Positions 7,265 to 15,789 of a DNA stretch of 36,333 nt are shown here, piece by piece. Origin of the DNA: Argonema galeatum A003/A1 (GTDB taxonomy: Bacteria > Cyanobacteriota > Cyanobacteriia > Cyanobacteriales > Aerosakkonemataceae); the NCBI RefSeq assembly GCF_023333595.1, contig NZ_JAIQZM010000050.1, positions 1-36,333 of the forward strand. Reading direction: 5' to 3'. The position numbers and the translations under genes are program-made. How positions within the stretch are numbered: position 1 is the stretch's first letter; every line of letters begins with the position of its first letter. The notes beneath the pieces were generated by a model. The model was not told the DNA's origin. It worked only from the letters and a program-made list of their open reading frames with translations, and made no database searches.

Positions 7265-8137
7265 TTACTTATCAAGTCTATATAGCCCAATTAATTGGTC
7301 GGAAAGATTACATACCCATCGCCGGGGCAGCAAGTCCAAAACTGCCTCTAGGAGAAAACGAGTACCTAAAATCCACTCATTGTCAAAAAATGGCGTTCCT
7401 CCATATGTCACAGCCCCACGCCCGTAATCAACGTTTTTAAAACCTATTTTACCTAAAGTATCATCCCACTCTCTAATGGTTCGGAGGGATATATGTCCAT
7501 ACAAAAAGGCATTATTGGCTTCTACATTGACCTGTTGATGTTCCTCTTTCATCGCCTCTATCTCTGCCTGCATCTTTTGAAGACGAATTTTGCTCCAGTA
7601 GGCACTTTGAAACACATTAGGTTCATTTGGTGTGGTAAGAATAAGGTATCCATTTGGTTTTGTCACACGCTTGATTTCAAGCAAAAATAACTCTGGTTCT
7701 AGAAGATGTTCAATAACTTCTGAACAATATATTATATCTACTTCAGCATCTTGGAAAGGTAATTTTTTTGTGACATCACAGGATATAAAATCTACATTAT
7801 CAGCTTTGTTGTATTCTTTTCTTAAATTGGCCACCTGTAATGAAGTTGGATCTGCTTCTAAACCTATAAAATGCCAGCCTGATGAAGATTTTTCCAAAGA
7901 ATCACGAATTAAAAATAGGTCAATGCTTTCTCCACATCCAATATCCACAAACAAGCAAGGCGCTGCTTTGTCCATTTGAGAATCTAGGAATAGGCTGATA
8001 TTACGTTCAAATAGTTTGACAATTTCTTGACGTTTACGATACCAAAAGTAATTACCTGAAGGCGTTGCACACCTTATGGTTCGTTCGTATTCAAATTTAC
8101 CACCCAAAATTTTCATCAAATTTTCATCTAGATTCAT
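7265..8137 (-). CDS. Class I SAM-dependent methyltransferase
   Basis: A methyltransferase of about 290 residues. Motif I is LFVDIGCGESIDLFL (around 63-77), GLEADPTSLQ supplies the ribose-binding acid, CDVTKKLPFQDAEVDIIYCSEVIEHLLEP is the motif II/post-II block with the EVIEH signature, and TKPNGYLILTTPNEPN is motif III. The enzyme probably methylates a glycan precursor, given its position between two GT4 genes. I place the start at ATG 8137, preceded by GAGGAA. The adjacent GTG 8140 reads one codon longer and is nearly as good. The C-terminal 80 residues have no recognisable domain and could determine acceptor choice. Confidence 0.8.
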   Translation of the reverse strand: MNLDENLMKILGGKFEYERTIRCATPSGNYFWYRKRQEIVKLFERNISLFLDSQMDKAAPCLFVDIGCGESIDLFLIRDSLEKSSSGWHFIGLEADPTSLQVANLRKEYNKADNVDFISCDVTKKLPFQDAEVDIIYCSEVIEHLLEPELFLLEIKRVTKPNGYLILTTPNEPNVFQSAYWSKIRLQKMQAEIEAMKEEHQQVNVEANNAFLYGHISLRTIREWDDTLGKIGFKNVDYGRGAVTYGGTPFFDNEWILGTRFLLEAVLDLLPRRWVCNLSDQLIGLYRLDK

Positions 8138-8208
8138 CACAATGGTTCCTCTTTTAATTTACTGAGTAAGAATTTGAGTGAGCGAAATTGTACTATTCAG
8201 TACTTATA

Positions 8209-9363
8209 TTAAGAAAATAATATCTTATCCTGTTCAATTAATCGCGCTAATGTTTGTTTAAATCTTTCAAAGCCATACTTTTCAATCACTTTCTGGCGTA
8301 AACTGTGAGGATTATACATTAGGGGGTGGGGATAGGTGCCTTGTAAAATCTGAATCAGCGTTTGGGCAATTTCTCCTATATTATCGGGGTCAACTAAAGC
8401 TCCCAGTTCGCCGTGGCAAAGGGCGTCGATCGCTCCATCTTGATTTCCTCCCAGGCTTGGTTTACCGCAAGCTAAGGCTTCCAGATAAACTATCCCGAAT
8501 CCTTCACCTTTGCTTGGCATCGCGAAAACATCGCAAAGGTTGTAATGATCGCCAAGTTCCTCATCTGCAACAAATCCCGCTAATGTAACACAGTCTTGCA
8601 GGCTAAGTCTAGCAATTAACTCCATAATGCGGGGGCGATCGTTTCCCTTTCCAACCAGGATATAGCGGACACCTGGGATTTTACGGCGAATTTCAGGTAG
8701 GGCTTGAATAATTTGGTCATATCCTTTATATTGTTCGCTTTTGTCAAGTCTAGCTACTGTTAGGATAATGGAATTATCCGCCGTCAGTCCATAGCGGGCC
8801 ATCAAATATTGAGGTTTGGGTGCAATTTGAAAGCGACTGGCGTCAAAAGTGTTTGGCAAGAGTACCACTTTTGCTGGGTCGAGGTTTTGCTCTTTGAGTA
8901 GGCGATCGCGCGTGTAGCCACTAACTGAGATAATGCGATCGGCATCCCGCAGAGCGGTTTGTAAGGTAGGGCGCTCAATATTCCAAGCATCCACACCATG
9001 AGCCACTGTCCAATAGGGAATACCTGCTATACGTTTAAGCAAGTAGGCAGCAACCGTGAAATTGATATGAGTGGCTATAACTAAGCTGGGTCGTTGCCAG
9101 AGTCCATGTCCGATGATTTGAGCGGCGAACACAGCCGTCCGTAAAGGTAAAGGTGAAGTTCCCGCCAAGTGAAATCGGACAGAACTTGAGGGAGCGAAAT
9201 CAGATGATAAGCGAGTGTCGTGTTTTAGAAACACATGATAATTACCCTCTGGGTACAAAGTTTGGATTGCCTCTAAAAAAAAAGCTGAGTAAGTTTGAAT
9301 TCCTCCTTTAAATTCAAACATATTCGGAAACCAAAGATGTATTAGTGATTTTTCGTCGGCCAT
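8209..9363 (-). CDS. Glycosyltransferase family 4
   Basis: A 384-residue GT4 enzyme. The acceptor half starts with LIHLWFPNMFEFKGGIQTYS (GG 20-21) and contains WTVAHGVDAW. The donor half has ILTVARLDKSEQYKGYD, with Arg and Lys for the pyrophosphate, YILVGKGNDRP, and the E-x7-E motif E287-GFGIVYL-E295 with ALACGKPSLGG behind it. All expected features of a retaining glycosyltransferase are present. It lies between another GT4 and a methyltransferase in the same direction. The upstream gap of 83 bases contains a perfect 17-base palindrome (see 9392-9408). ATG 9363 is the only sensible start; the ribosome-binding sequence before it is weak. Confidence 0.87.
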   Translation of the reverse strand: MADEKSLIHLWFPNMFEFKGGIQTYSAFFLEAIQTLYPEGNYHVFLKHDTRLSSDFAPSSSVRFHLAGTSPLPLRTAVFAAQIIGHGLWQRPSLVIATHINFTVAAYLLKRIAGIPYWTVAHGVDAWNIERPTLQTALRDADRIISVSGYTRDRLLKEQNLDPAKVVLLPNTFDASRFQIAPKPQYLMARYGLTADNSIILTVARLDKSEQYKGYDQIIQALPEIRRKIPGVRYILVGKGNDRPRIMELIARLSLQDCVTLAGFVADEELGDHYNLCDVFAMPSKGEGFGIVYLEALACGKPSLGGNQDGAIDALCHGELGALVDPDNIGEIAQTLIQILQGTYPHPLMYNPHSLRQKVIEKYGFERFKQTLARLIEQDKILFS

Positions 9364-9391
9364 CGTGCTGTATAGAATTGCAATTTATATA

Positions 9392-9408
9392 ATGGAAAAG
9401 TTTTCCAT
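9392..9408. repeat. Perfect palindrome in the gap between two glycosyltransferase genes
   Basis: ATGGAAAA (9392-9399), G, TTTTCCAT (9401-9408) is fully symmetric. It sits 28 bases upstream of the GT4 start at 9363 and 38 bases past the stop of the previous GT4. It could be an operator or a small hairpin; on neither strand is there a terminator-like T-run after a GC-rich stem. Confidence 0.35.
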
Positions 9409-9446
9409 CTTTTCAGGGGACACTATCGCTGTCATTCTTCTGAAAG

Positions 9447-10721
9447 TTAAGGATTTTCACCACTATTGCCAAGACTCAAAAGCTGCTTTACCCGACTTGC
9501 CAATCTCTGTCGATATAGACTCCAAGTTAGCTGTTCAGCTTGCTTTCGAGCAGATTGTCCCATTTCGGCTAATTCTATGGTATGGCTATAACACCACTCT
9601 AGTTTTTCCTTAACAGCTTCTACATCACGAACAGGTACAATAAAACCCTCTACACCATTAGTAATGATATCAGAAACACCCGCGTTAAGCGTAGTAATAA
9701 TAGGAATACCACAAGCCATCGCTTCTAACACCACTAGAGGAAGTCCTTCAACAAGACTTGGCAGAACTAGAACATTGGCACTACTATAGTACTCGTTTAA
9801 TGAGGTATGCGGTACGGACGGAACATAGCGAACCCCATCTCCATATTTCTCTAAGTAACCTTCGGGAAATTCATTAATTCCAACTATCAGTAATTCCGCC
9901 TCTGGCAATTGCAATTGCTGCCATGCTTGCAATAAGTAGTGGACGCCTTTGCGAGGCCCAACACGACCTACAAACAAAGCGCGAAAAAGTTTGTCCGTCT
10001 TAGGTTTTGGATAGAAATAATCGATTGGTGCGCCAAAGGGAATTACGCTAATTTTTTCTGTTTTAATACCTCCTTCAAGCAATGAATTCTTCACAAATGA
10101 TGAAGCAACAAAAATGTGGTCTGCTAACTGAATTTCCTGTTCTTTTCGCTCACTTTTCCAAGCTGGTTCATTAGCTGCTTGTAACGCCGAGGCAAATTCT
10201 GGAAAGCGGTTAGCTTCTTGAGTTTGAATATCGCGACTCATGCGATAAAAAAGAATAGGCAAATCGTATAAGCAGAGAATTCCTTGCTGTTTAGCAGCTT
10301 TAAATGTGGTAAATGCTCCATCTTCATAAGCATAGACTGCATCTAAACCTTGCAAGTGATGCTGGGAGACATGACGATCGATGGCAGCATAAATAAAATC
10401 TACAGTTTCTTGTAAACTAAAACCTAAATAGTTGTTTAATCCCGTCCGTATTAAAGCTATTCGCATCGCTTCTTGCCAAGGATGACTGCGAATAAAAACG
10501 CCGTTTGGCGCAATCCATATCCGCCGCCCCAGTTCATCAGCAACTCGGTTTTTAATTGTTTTTGGCAGTAAATTTAAGTAGCGCGACACCCATCCTTTAG
10601 GATTGTAGGCAATTGTCGTAATTATCTCGTAGAGTAAACCAGCTTCCGACAAAGCGAGTGCAGCTTCACGGGAATTCGGATTGCCCATCGGATGAATCAG
10701 GGAGATACGCGGACTCGACAT
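9447..10721 (-). CDS. Glycosyltransferase family 4
   Basis: A 424-residue GT4 enzyme of the subgroup that opens with PRISLIHPMGNPNSREAALAL. The donor domain has ALFVGRVGPRKGVHYLL (Arg253, Lys258), ELLIVGINEFPEGYL, and the E-x7-E motif E325-GLPLVVL-E333 with EAMACGIPII. No membrane segment is seen. The start overlaps the preceding polymerase gene by 56 bases (10666-10721). I keep the ATG at 10721 because PRISLIHP forms the expected first beta strand; starting at ATG 10688 would delete it. The long overlap favours tight co-expression of the two genes. The sugar specificity is unknown. Confidence 0.86.
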   Translation of the reverse strand: MSSPRISLIHPMGNPNSREAALALSEAGLLYEIITTIAYNPKGWVSRYLNLLPKTIKNRVADELGRRIWIAPNGVFIRSHPWQEAMRIALIRTGLNNYLGFSLQETVDFIYAAIDRHVSQHHLQGLDAVYAYEDGAFTTFKAAKQQGILCLYDLPILFYRMSRDIQTQEANRFPEFASALQAANEPAWKSERKEQEIQLADHIFVASSFVKNSLLEGGIKTEKISVIPFGAPIDYFYPKPKTDKLFRALFVGRVGPRKGVHYLLQAWQQLQLPEAELLIVGINEFPEGYLEKYGDGVRYVPSVPHTSLNEYYSSANVLVLPSLVEGLPLVVLEAMACGIPIITTLNAGVSDIITNGVEGFIVPVRDVEAVKEKLEWCYSHTIELAEMGQSARKQAEQLTWSLYRQRLASRVKQLLSLGNSGENP

Positions 10722-12105
10722 CTGAGTTTAACCATTGTAATTGTTGTTGCCAATTCGTCACTTGCTCCAGTCGAGGCAATAAAAAGATGAAGCTAGTGAA
10801 AAACCAATAGTAAAGTGCAAAAGTATGGTGAAAAACAAGCTGTCCATTAATCCAAATTGCATGGATAAGAAAAGCCGAAAGTGCTAATTGGCGAAGTAAA
10901 GGTCTTTTCAATTTACAGAATACCAGGAAAAGAGCAATAATTATACTTATTCTTAACCCATACCATAAAATAAAACCGATCGGGCCTAGTTCCAAAGCAA
11001 TTCTGCCCATTTCTCCCTCATAACCGACTGGAATAACTTCACCTGTTGGTAAATTTAACGCATTGCGAAGCGCTGCACTTCCTAAGTGTGTTGCACCAGT
11101 ACCAAAGCCGTCAACTGCTTTGTACTTGATAAAGCTAAGCGCCTCTGTCATAGTGCCAAAAACGCGGGTGGATATGTCGCTGTTAGCGGTTGTACGGCCA
11201 ACAAAAGCATCCACGGCTCGTCGAAACCCGACGAAGCCAGCTATAGAAACAACTACGCTTGGTATAAAGAAAGGCTTGAGCAAACGGACAATACCTGAAG
11301 GATTGCTTAGACCATTAATACCTAAATAACCCAGTAAAAATAGAACCGCGCTAAAAACAGTGCTGCGAGAGCCGGTCATCAAAGAATTTATAGTTACTAA
11401 AAGTATTTCAGTAATAGTAGCCCAGTACCACCACTTTAACTGCTTAAGTGAAAGTAAGGGGATCAGTAAACCAAAACAAGCCAGTAAGTAGGCTGCGTAA
11501 TTGTTAATGTATGAAAAAGTTCCTGTTATTCGTACACCTCCAGCTTTTAGATCGTCACCGATAAATGTAGCAACCTCTACATTAGCAACTTCGCTTTGAA
11601 CATATGAGTTAATGGGACTAGAGGCTGGACTGACAAACTGAACAATACCCAGAATGCCAACCGGAATCATTAAGAAAAGGTGCAATCGCAAAAACTTGTA
11701 TAGTTCTTCTTCTGTGGGAAATAAGGCTGGCATCATCCAGATTAACGGAATATAGAAGAGATAGGTTTTTAGTCCAAACACGCCCACAATAGGCGAACCT
11801 AAACTCGGATTAAAAGCCTGCAACAGGCACCATCCTGCTGCCATAAAAATTATGGCATTGACAAAGTGATTTTTGATTGGAAATTTTCCTTCAGAACGCA
11901 AAGCTACATAATATTTAATATAAGCTCCTAAAAGAACAAAATCTTTCAAAAAATAAATTAGTTCGCTAGCTTGAGGTAACACCCATTTTCGTAGTGCCCC
12001 CTCAATAACTACCAGTAAAAATACCACCTTAACAGAACGACGCCAATTGGAAAAGGAAAAGAAAAATATAAATCCAACAGCTAGCAGAGCGATTAGCAGT
12101 TTCAC
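10666..12105 (-). CDS. O-antigen ligase/polymerase-type polytopic membrane protein (WaaL/Wzy)
   Basis: A 479-residue protein with about 12-13 hydrophobic helices and a long periplasmic loop, the layout of Wzy polymerases and WaaL ligases (Wzy_C, PF04932-like). The segment ITGTFSYINNYAAYLLACFG followed by INSLMTGSRSTVFSAVLF is characteristic; TGSRS with its positive charge at the start of the Wzy_C region is the usual landmark. Such proteins transfer lipid-linked glycan blocks in the periplasm, to a growing chain or to an acceptor lipid. Ligase and polymerase cannot be told apart by sequence alone. The start is GTG 12105, firmly set by a near-perfect GGAGGAG seven bases upstream. The 3' end overlaps the following GT4 gene by 56 bases. 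Confidence 0.8.
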   Translation of the reverse strand: MKLLIALLAVGFIFFFSFSNWRRSVKVVFLLVVIEGALRKWVLPQASELIYFLKDFVLLGAYIKYYVALRSEGKFPIKNHFVNAIIFMAAGWCLLQAFNPSLGSPIVGVFGLKTYLFYIPLIWMMPALFPTEEELYKFLRLHLFLMIPVGILGIVQFVSPASSPINSYVQSEVANVEVATFIGDDLKAGGVRITGTFSYINNYAAYLLACFGLLIPLLSLKQLKWWYWATITEILLVTINSLMTGSRSTVFSAVLFLLGYLGINGLSNPSGIVRLLKPFFIPSVVVSIAGFVGFRRAVDAFVGRTTANSDISTRVFGTMTEALSFIKYKAVDGFGTGATHLGSAALRNALNLPTGEVIPVGYEGEMGRIALELGPIGFILWYGLRISIIIALFLVFCKLKRPLLRQLALSAFLIHAIWINGQLVFHHTFALYYWFFTSFIFLLPRLEQVTNWQQQLQWLNSDVESAYLPDSSDGQSEFP

Positions 12106-12112
12106 TTAATAA

Positions 12113-12119
12113 CTCCTCC
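12113..12119 (-). promoter_or_regulatory. Strong Shine-Dalgarno sequence deciding a GTG start
   Basis: GGAGGAG on the minus strand lies 7 bases before GTG 12105 of the Wzy/WaaL-type gene, within the 15-base gap after the methyltransferase stop. It is the strongest ribosome-binding sequence in the cluster. Confidence 0.7.
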
Positions 12120-12120
12120 G

Positions 12121-12804
12121 TCAACTAATTGATTCTGCAACTGTCATAATTGACTGGTAATTTTTCTTCAAAAGACCTAAAGAATAAGAAAAATTAACAG
12201 CTTTTTCTTGAGACAAAGCCGAGCTAAGTTTGCTTAATAAAAAAGGGCCATACAGTTTATTTTGACGAATAGGACGCCAGCTACAGTGGAGTAGCAGATT
12301 AGTAATTGTCTGAAATGTCCAACAATAAAAATGTTGGTCGTTATCAGGGTTAAGACTAGGGCTTAATTGTACTTCTACTGGAAGAATTAAGATTAATTTA
12401 CCTCCAGGTTTTACATAGCGGTGAAATCTTTTCAAGTCTTCTGCTGGAGTTGGAGAGTGTTCGAGAGAATGAGATGACAGCAAACAATCGAAATGATTCT
12501 GCGGTATCTCTTCTATATTACTTACAACTTTTTGGCCGCGCTGTCGCAGAAAATTTACAGCAAACTCAGAATAGTCAAAAAATGTAACGTCTGGGAGAGC
12601 AGCTGAAACTTGCCCTAATCCACAACCATAATCTAAAACAGAAAGGTTAAGGTCGAGATTATTAGCAGAAAAAATTGCCTTTTTCCAGTAGAGAGAAAGC
12701 AGGTTATAATATTTTTCATCTGCAAAAACTCGACCATAATGAGAAATATAGTAATCTTCATTATAGGAAAAACTGGAACTTTCTTGCGAACTCATTTTTA
12801 CCAT
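12121..12804 (-). CDS. Class I SAM-dependent methyltransferase
   Basis: A methyltransferase of 227 residues. Motif I is VLDYGCGLGQVSAAL, the next acidic strand is VTFFDYSEFAV, the motif II/post-II block is FDCLLSSHSLEHSPTPAEDL with the SLEH signature of the Methyltransf_11/23 type, and KPGGKLILILPVE is motif III. I choose ATG 12804 because GAGGAA (12811-12816) lies six bases upstream. The frame stays open to GTG 12840, but no ribosome-binding sequence precedes that codon. It is followed after 15 bases by the Wzy/WaaL-type gene and preceded by a GT4, so it probably modifies a sugar of the repeat unit or caps the chain (inference). Confidence 0.78.
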   Translation of the reverse strand: MVKMSSQESSSFSYNEDYYISHYGRVFADEKYYNLLSLYWKKAIFSANNLDLNLSVLDYGCGLGQVSAALPDVTFFDYSEFAVNFLRQRGQKVVSNIEEIPQNHFDCLLSSHSLEHSPTPAEDLKRFHRYVKPGGKLILILPVEVQLSPSLNPDNDQHFYCWTFQTITNLLLHCSWRPIRQNKLYGPFLLSKLSSALSQEKAVNFSYSLGLLKKNYQSIMTVAESIS

Positions 12805-12852
12805 AACACTTTCCTCAAATCGATAGTCATTATCAAACACCTAGTAGGAGAA

Positions 12853-13986
12853 TTAATTAGATTTTTGGCAAATTACCTCTTCATACAGTTCAAGATATCT
12901 TTTTGTAAGCTTAACTTCATCAAAAGCGTTTAGTTGAATTGTAGCATTTTCAAGCTGTTGCTCAGCTAAAGCTCGATCGGTAATAAGTCTAACCATACAT
13001 TCATAAAGGGAACGAAAATCTCCATTTTTGAATTTGAGTCCAGCATCTCCTACACATTCTGCGTGTCCACCAAACGCAGAAACTATGATGTTTTTACCAG
13101 CTGCTAACAATTCTAATGTTACTCCTCCAAATGGTTCTTCCCAAACTGAGGGAACAACGGCAATATGCGAGTTACCAATAATTTCAACTAATTCATTGCC
13201 AGATCTAGAGCCTAAGAAAACAACATTATTTGTCAAGGCTAGTTCTTCGACAAGGTTTTCTAAAGATGGTTTCATATCTCCATCTCCGACGATCGCCAAT
13301 TTTTTGCTGCTGTAAGTTGGCTCAGAAATTAGTAAGTGAAAAGCCCGGATTAAATCGGGAACACCCTTTTCGCTAACTAGCCTTCCAACGTAGATAAAAT
13401 CGTATTGGCGATTTTCGATTTTTCTGGCTGCTTTGAATTTATTTAAGGAATAAGGTGTATAAGCGACAACTTGTTTTCTGCATTCCTGTCGTTTAGCTAC
13501 CCAGTTTGAACAAGCAATATTTAAGTCTACATTATTGGCTACATACCGCCTCACAGCTAACTTAAAGGATTCTTTTAAAACATAACTTAAGCCATTTTTT
13601 CTTAAGTGGTAATTTACAGAAGCAATGGGAGTCATGGGAGCAGGTTCGCCATCCACCCAGCCCAAACCATCTATACAGGAAACTTGGTAGCCATTGTGAG
13701 TCCATATAAAAGGTTTATTGTTTAATTTAGCAAATGGAAACATGGCTACGCTCGCGCCATTTGAATGTACTAAAGAGCATTGGCGTGTAAGTTCAAAACG
13801 TTCTTTTAATGTAGGTTTTCTAATTACTTTATAAATACGCAGTTCTTCTTCTCGATCGGTGATTGTTTCGGTCACAACAAGGCATTCATGTCCCAAGCGA
13901 ACGATATTTTCAGCTAAAGTGGCTGTGATAGTTTCAACACCACCTGTAGAAGGCCAAAAAACGGAAGAGTAAAGTAGGATTTTCAT
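12853..13986 (-). CDS. Glycosyltransferase family 4
   Basis: A 377-residue GT4 enzyme with every motif in place: KILLYSSVFWPSTGGVETI at the start (GG 15-16), WTHNGY in the acceptor domain, FIYVGRLVSEKGVPDLI (Arg202, Lys207), AIVGDGDMK, and the E-x7-E motif E284-PFGGVTL-E292 ending in LLAAGKNIIVSAFGG. It is a cytosolic GT-B retaining transferase. It starts at ATG 13986, only three bases after the stop of the upstream methyltransferase, so the two genes are in one transcript. The SVWEEPFGG form of the motif is common in GT4 enzymes of capsule and O-antigen clusters. Confidence 0.87.
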   Translation of the reverse strand: MKILLYSSVFWPSTGGVETITATLAENIVRLGHECLVVTETITDREEELRIYKVIRKPTLKERFELTRQCSLVHSNGASVAMFPFAKLNNKPFIWTHNGYQVSCIDGLGWVDGEPAPMTPIASVNYHLRKNGLSYVLKESFKLAVRRYVANNVDLNIACSNWVAKRQECRKQVVAYTPYSLNKFKAARKIENRQYDFIYVGRLVSEKGVPDLIRAFHLLISEPTYSSKKLAIVGDGDMKPSLENLVEELALTNNVVFLGSRSGNELVEIIGNSHIAVVPSVWEEPFGGVTLELLAAGKNIIVSAFGGHAECVGDAGLKFKNGDFRSLYECMVRLITDRALAEQQLENATIQLNAFDEVKLTKRYLELYEEVICQKSN

Positions 13987-13989
13987 CTT

Positions 13990-14673
13990 TCAAGCGGGTT
14001 TTTGAGCGATCGCTAGGAAGTTATCGCTGAACCGAATACCTTTCAGAACGCCTCCAGAAATTGTTTGCCAATTAAGTGTGGGAAATTTAGGAATACCACC
14101 AACATCTGTAAATACAAACTTGGGTGTATAAAAGCCCGCTTCCTTGAGAATGCGCTCAACGTCTTTGCGTAGGAGTGGGGTGATGTGTGCTGGATAGGAG
14201 GTATCGCCAAAAAGTACAAAATGCCCTTGAAATATAACTGCCAATAAAGCTCGCCAACTTTCATTATTTGGTGTGCTAAAAACAAGAGTTCCACCGGGAC
14301 GGAGTAAGCGAAACCATTCCCGTGCAACTGCTCTGGGGTTTTCTAAATGTTCGATTACTTCTGCGGAAACGATCGCATCGAATGTTTGAGCGGGGATGTC
14401 GATTGGATAATTCAAATCTCCGGCGATCCATTTAATAGAATCATCGATTTTGGGAGAATGCTGGATGAGATCGATCGCAGTAATGGAACTGAAGCGATCT
14501 AATCCCCGAAGCCGCCGAGTTAAATTTCCCGTACCCGCACCAAAATCCAGAATATCGCCTTTGAGATCGAGTTGTGTCAATACCCGCTCAAATGCTTCGT
14601 AGACTGGATCGCTACTAATACCGCCACTGGTTTGTGCTGCTAGCTGACGCTGGGTTTTGAGTGATCCATCCAT
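13990..14673 (-). CDS. Class I SAM-dependent methyltransferase
   Basis: A compact methyltransferase of 227 residues. ILDFGAGTGNLTRRL is motif I (41-55), ITAIDLIQHSP the ribose-binding strand, FDAIVSAEVIEHLENP the post-II block with EVIEH, and LRPGGTLVFSTPNNESWRAL motif III, a form resembling UbiG/Methyltransf_11-23 enzymes that handle small molecules or lipid-linked sugars. The start at ATG 14673 lies two bases after the stop of the upstream glycosyltransferase, and the stop lies three bases before the next GT4, so the gene is embedded in a tightly packed operon. O-methylation of a sugar hydroxyl is the likeliest role (inference). Confidence 0.8.
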   Translation of the reverse strand: MDGSLKTQRQLAAQTSGGISSDPVYEAFERVLTQLDLKGDILDFGAGTGNLTRRLRGLDRFSSITAIDLIQHSPKIDDSIKWIAGDLNYPIDIPAQTFDAIVSAEVIEHLENPRAVAREWFRLLRPGGTLVFSTPNNESWRALLAVIFQGHFVLFGDTSYPAHITPLLRKDVERILKEAGFYTPKFVFTDVGGIPKFPTLNWQTISGGVLKGIRFSDNFLAIAQKPA

Positions 14674-14675
14674 AC

Positions 14676-15779
14676 TTAATTATTTTGGCTCAACAGTTGT
14701 GTGGCAAAGGTTTTAGCTTGTACCGATAAGTTATGGGTTTGATACCAAGTATAGGCGTTGTTTGCGATCGCTTGCCCAACTTCCAAACTCAGTCTACCTG
14801 TCGGACGATCTGCTAGCCAGTAGTGTTTCCCTGCTGACAAACCATTTAACTCTAACTCACTATAAAATATCCCAATAGGAATTAATCCGTGAGCGCAATA
14901 AGCAGCAAAAATGGTCGATTTAGCTAGATACTCTGTATTGTAGTCAAAAAAACCGGCTATAGAACTTAATAGAATTTTACTAATCTCTGGTGCCGTTCTT
15001 TTGCCCATTACCACTACTGGTATACCATTGACGACGGAGAGATAAAGGCCAGTTGGTGGCCCTACATCTAATATTTCCTCAATCTCCAACTCTTGGCAAG
15101 TACGTTCCAGAGCGGCTAAAGATCTCTGATAAACTCGTCGCCTGTTGCTGCTTCCTCCAAACACTACTAATCGTCGGAGACGGTGTGTAAGTGGTGGGAC
15201 TTGTGCTGGTTCGCCGATATTAGAAAAAACTGGCAAGGTAGGGATTTGTATTTGTTTGCCTGAAGTAAACTGATACAGAAGTTGGGCGTAACGTTCTTCG
15301 CTAGTGAGACAGCGATCGCTCAATTTCGCCAGCCGGACAGCCAAGTTCTTTTGCAGGGGGGATAGCCAAAACGAACTTGCCCATATTGGCCCTGTGGCGT
15401 AAAGTTCGTGGAACATAGTCACCAAAGTGCGATCGCTGCTGGCACGCCGCCATTTTTCCAAGCCGTTAACTAACCACAAAGGACAGCCCCGCTTGGCATA
15501 GCCATAGCCAACATAGTGTAGCAGAATGGTAGGCGATCGCTGACAATTACCATCCAGCACGGATAGCAGGTTAGCAACAGAACGTACAGTCACCTTGTTA
15601 ATCGGAAATCCCTCGATTTCTTTTGCTCCAGCCCAATAAGGGTTGCCGACAACGAAATGCGTTTCTATGCCAAAATCGACGCGGAGTTGCCTAGCTAGGT
15701 TAAGGGCATGATCTCCTACTCCGTCGATCGCTGGGGGAAGGCCGGGAATAATGCAAGTAACTGGGGCTGGAGTAGTCAT
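14676..15779 (-). CDS. Divergent GT-B glycosyltransferase (GT4-like) lacking the E-x7-E motif
   Basis: A protein of about 367 residues that begins like a GT4 enzyme: VTCIIPGLPPAIDGVGDHALNLARQL contains the nucleotide-sugar-enzyme opening with a GVGDHA loop. RRLVVFGGSSNRRRVYQ resembles the donor-domain start. In place of E-x7-E it has GFFDYNTEYLAKSTIFAAYCAHGLIPI, so the donor-binding glutamates are not conserved. It may be an active transferase with altered chemistry or an inactive partner. The frame extends to TTG 15785, but ATG 15779 is the better start. It is followed after two bases by a methyltransferase gene and preceded by an FkbM gene. Confidence 0.62.
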   Translation of the reverse strand: MTTPAPVTCIIPGLPPAIDGVGDHALNLARQLRVDFGIETHFVVGNPYWAGAKEIEGFPINKVTVRSVANLLSVLDGNCQRSPTILLHYVGYGYAKRGCPLWLVNGLEKWRRASSDRTLVTMFHELYATGPIWASSFWLSPLQKNLAVRLAKLSDRCLTSEERYAQLLYQFTSGKQIQIPTLPVFSNIGEPAQVPPLTHRLRRLVVFGGSSNRRRVYQRSLAALERTCQELEIEEILDVGPPTGLYLSVVNGIPVVVMGKRTAPEISKILLSSIAGFFDYNTEYLAKSTIFAAYCAHGLIPIGIFYSELELNGLSAGKHYWLADRPTGRLSLEVGQAIANNAYTWYQTHNLSVQAKTFATQLLSQNN

Positions 15780-15789
15780 TTTCAAATTT

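Noticed and set aside
9365..9613. Plus-strand 82-codon gene between and over the two GT4 genes
   Set aside because: Most of it is antisense to the C-terminus of the GT4 at 9447-10721, there is no ribosome-binding sequence, and no family resemblance.
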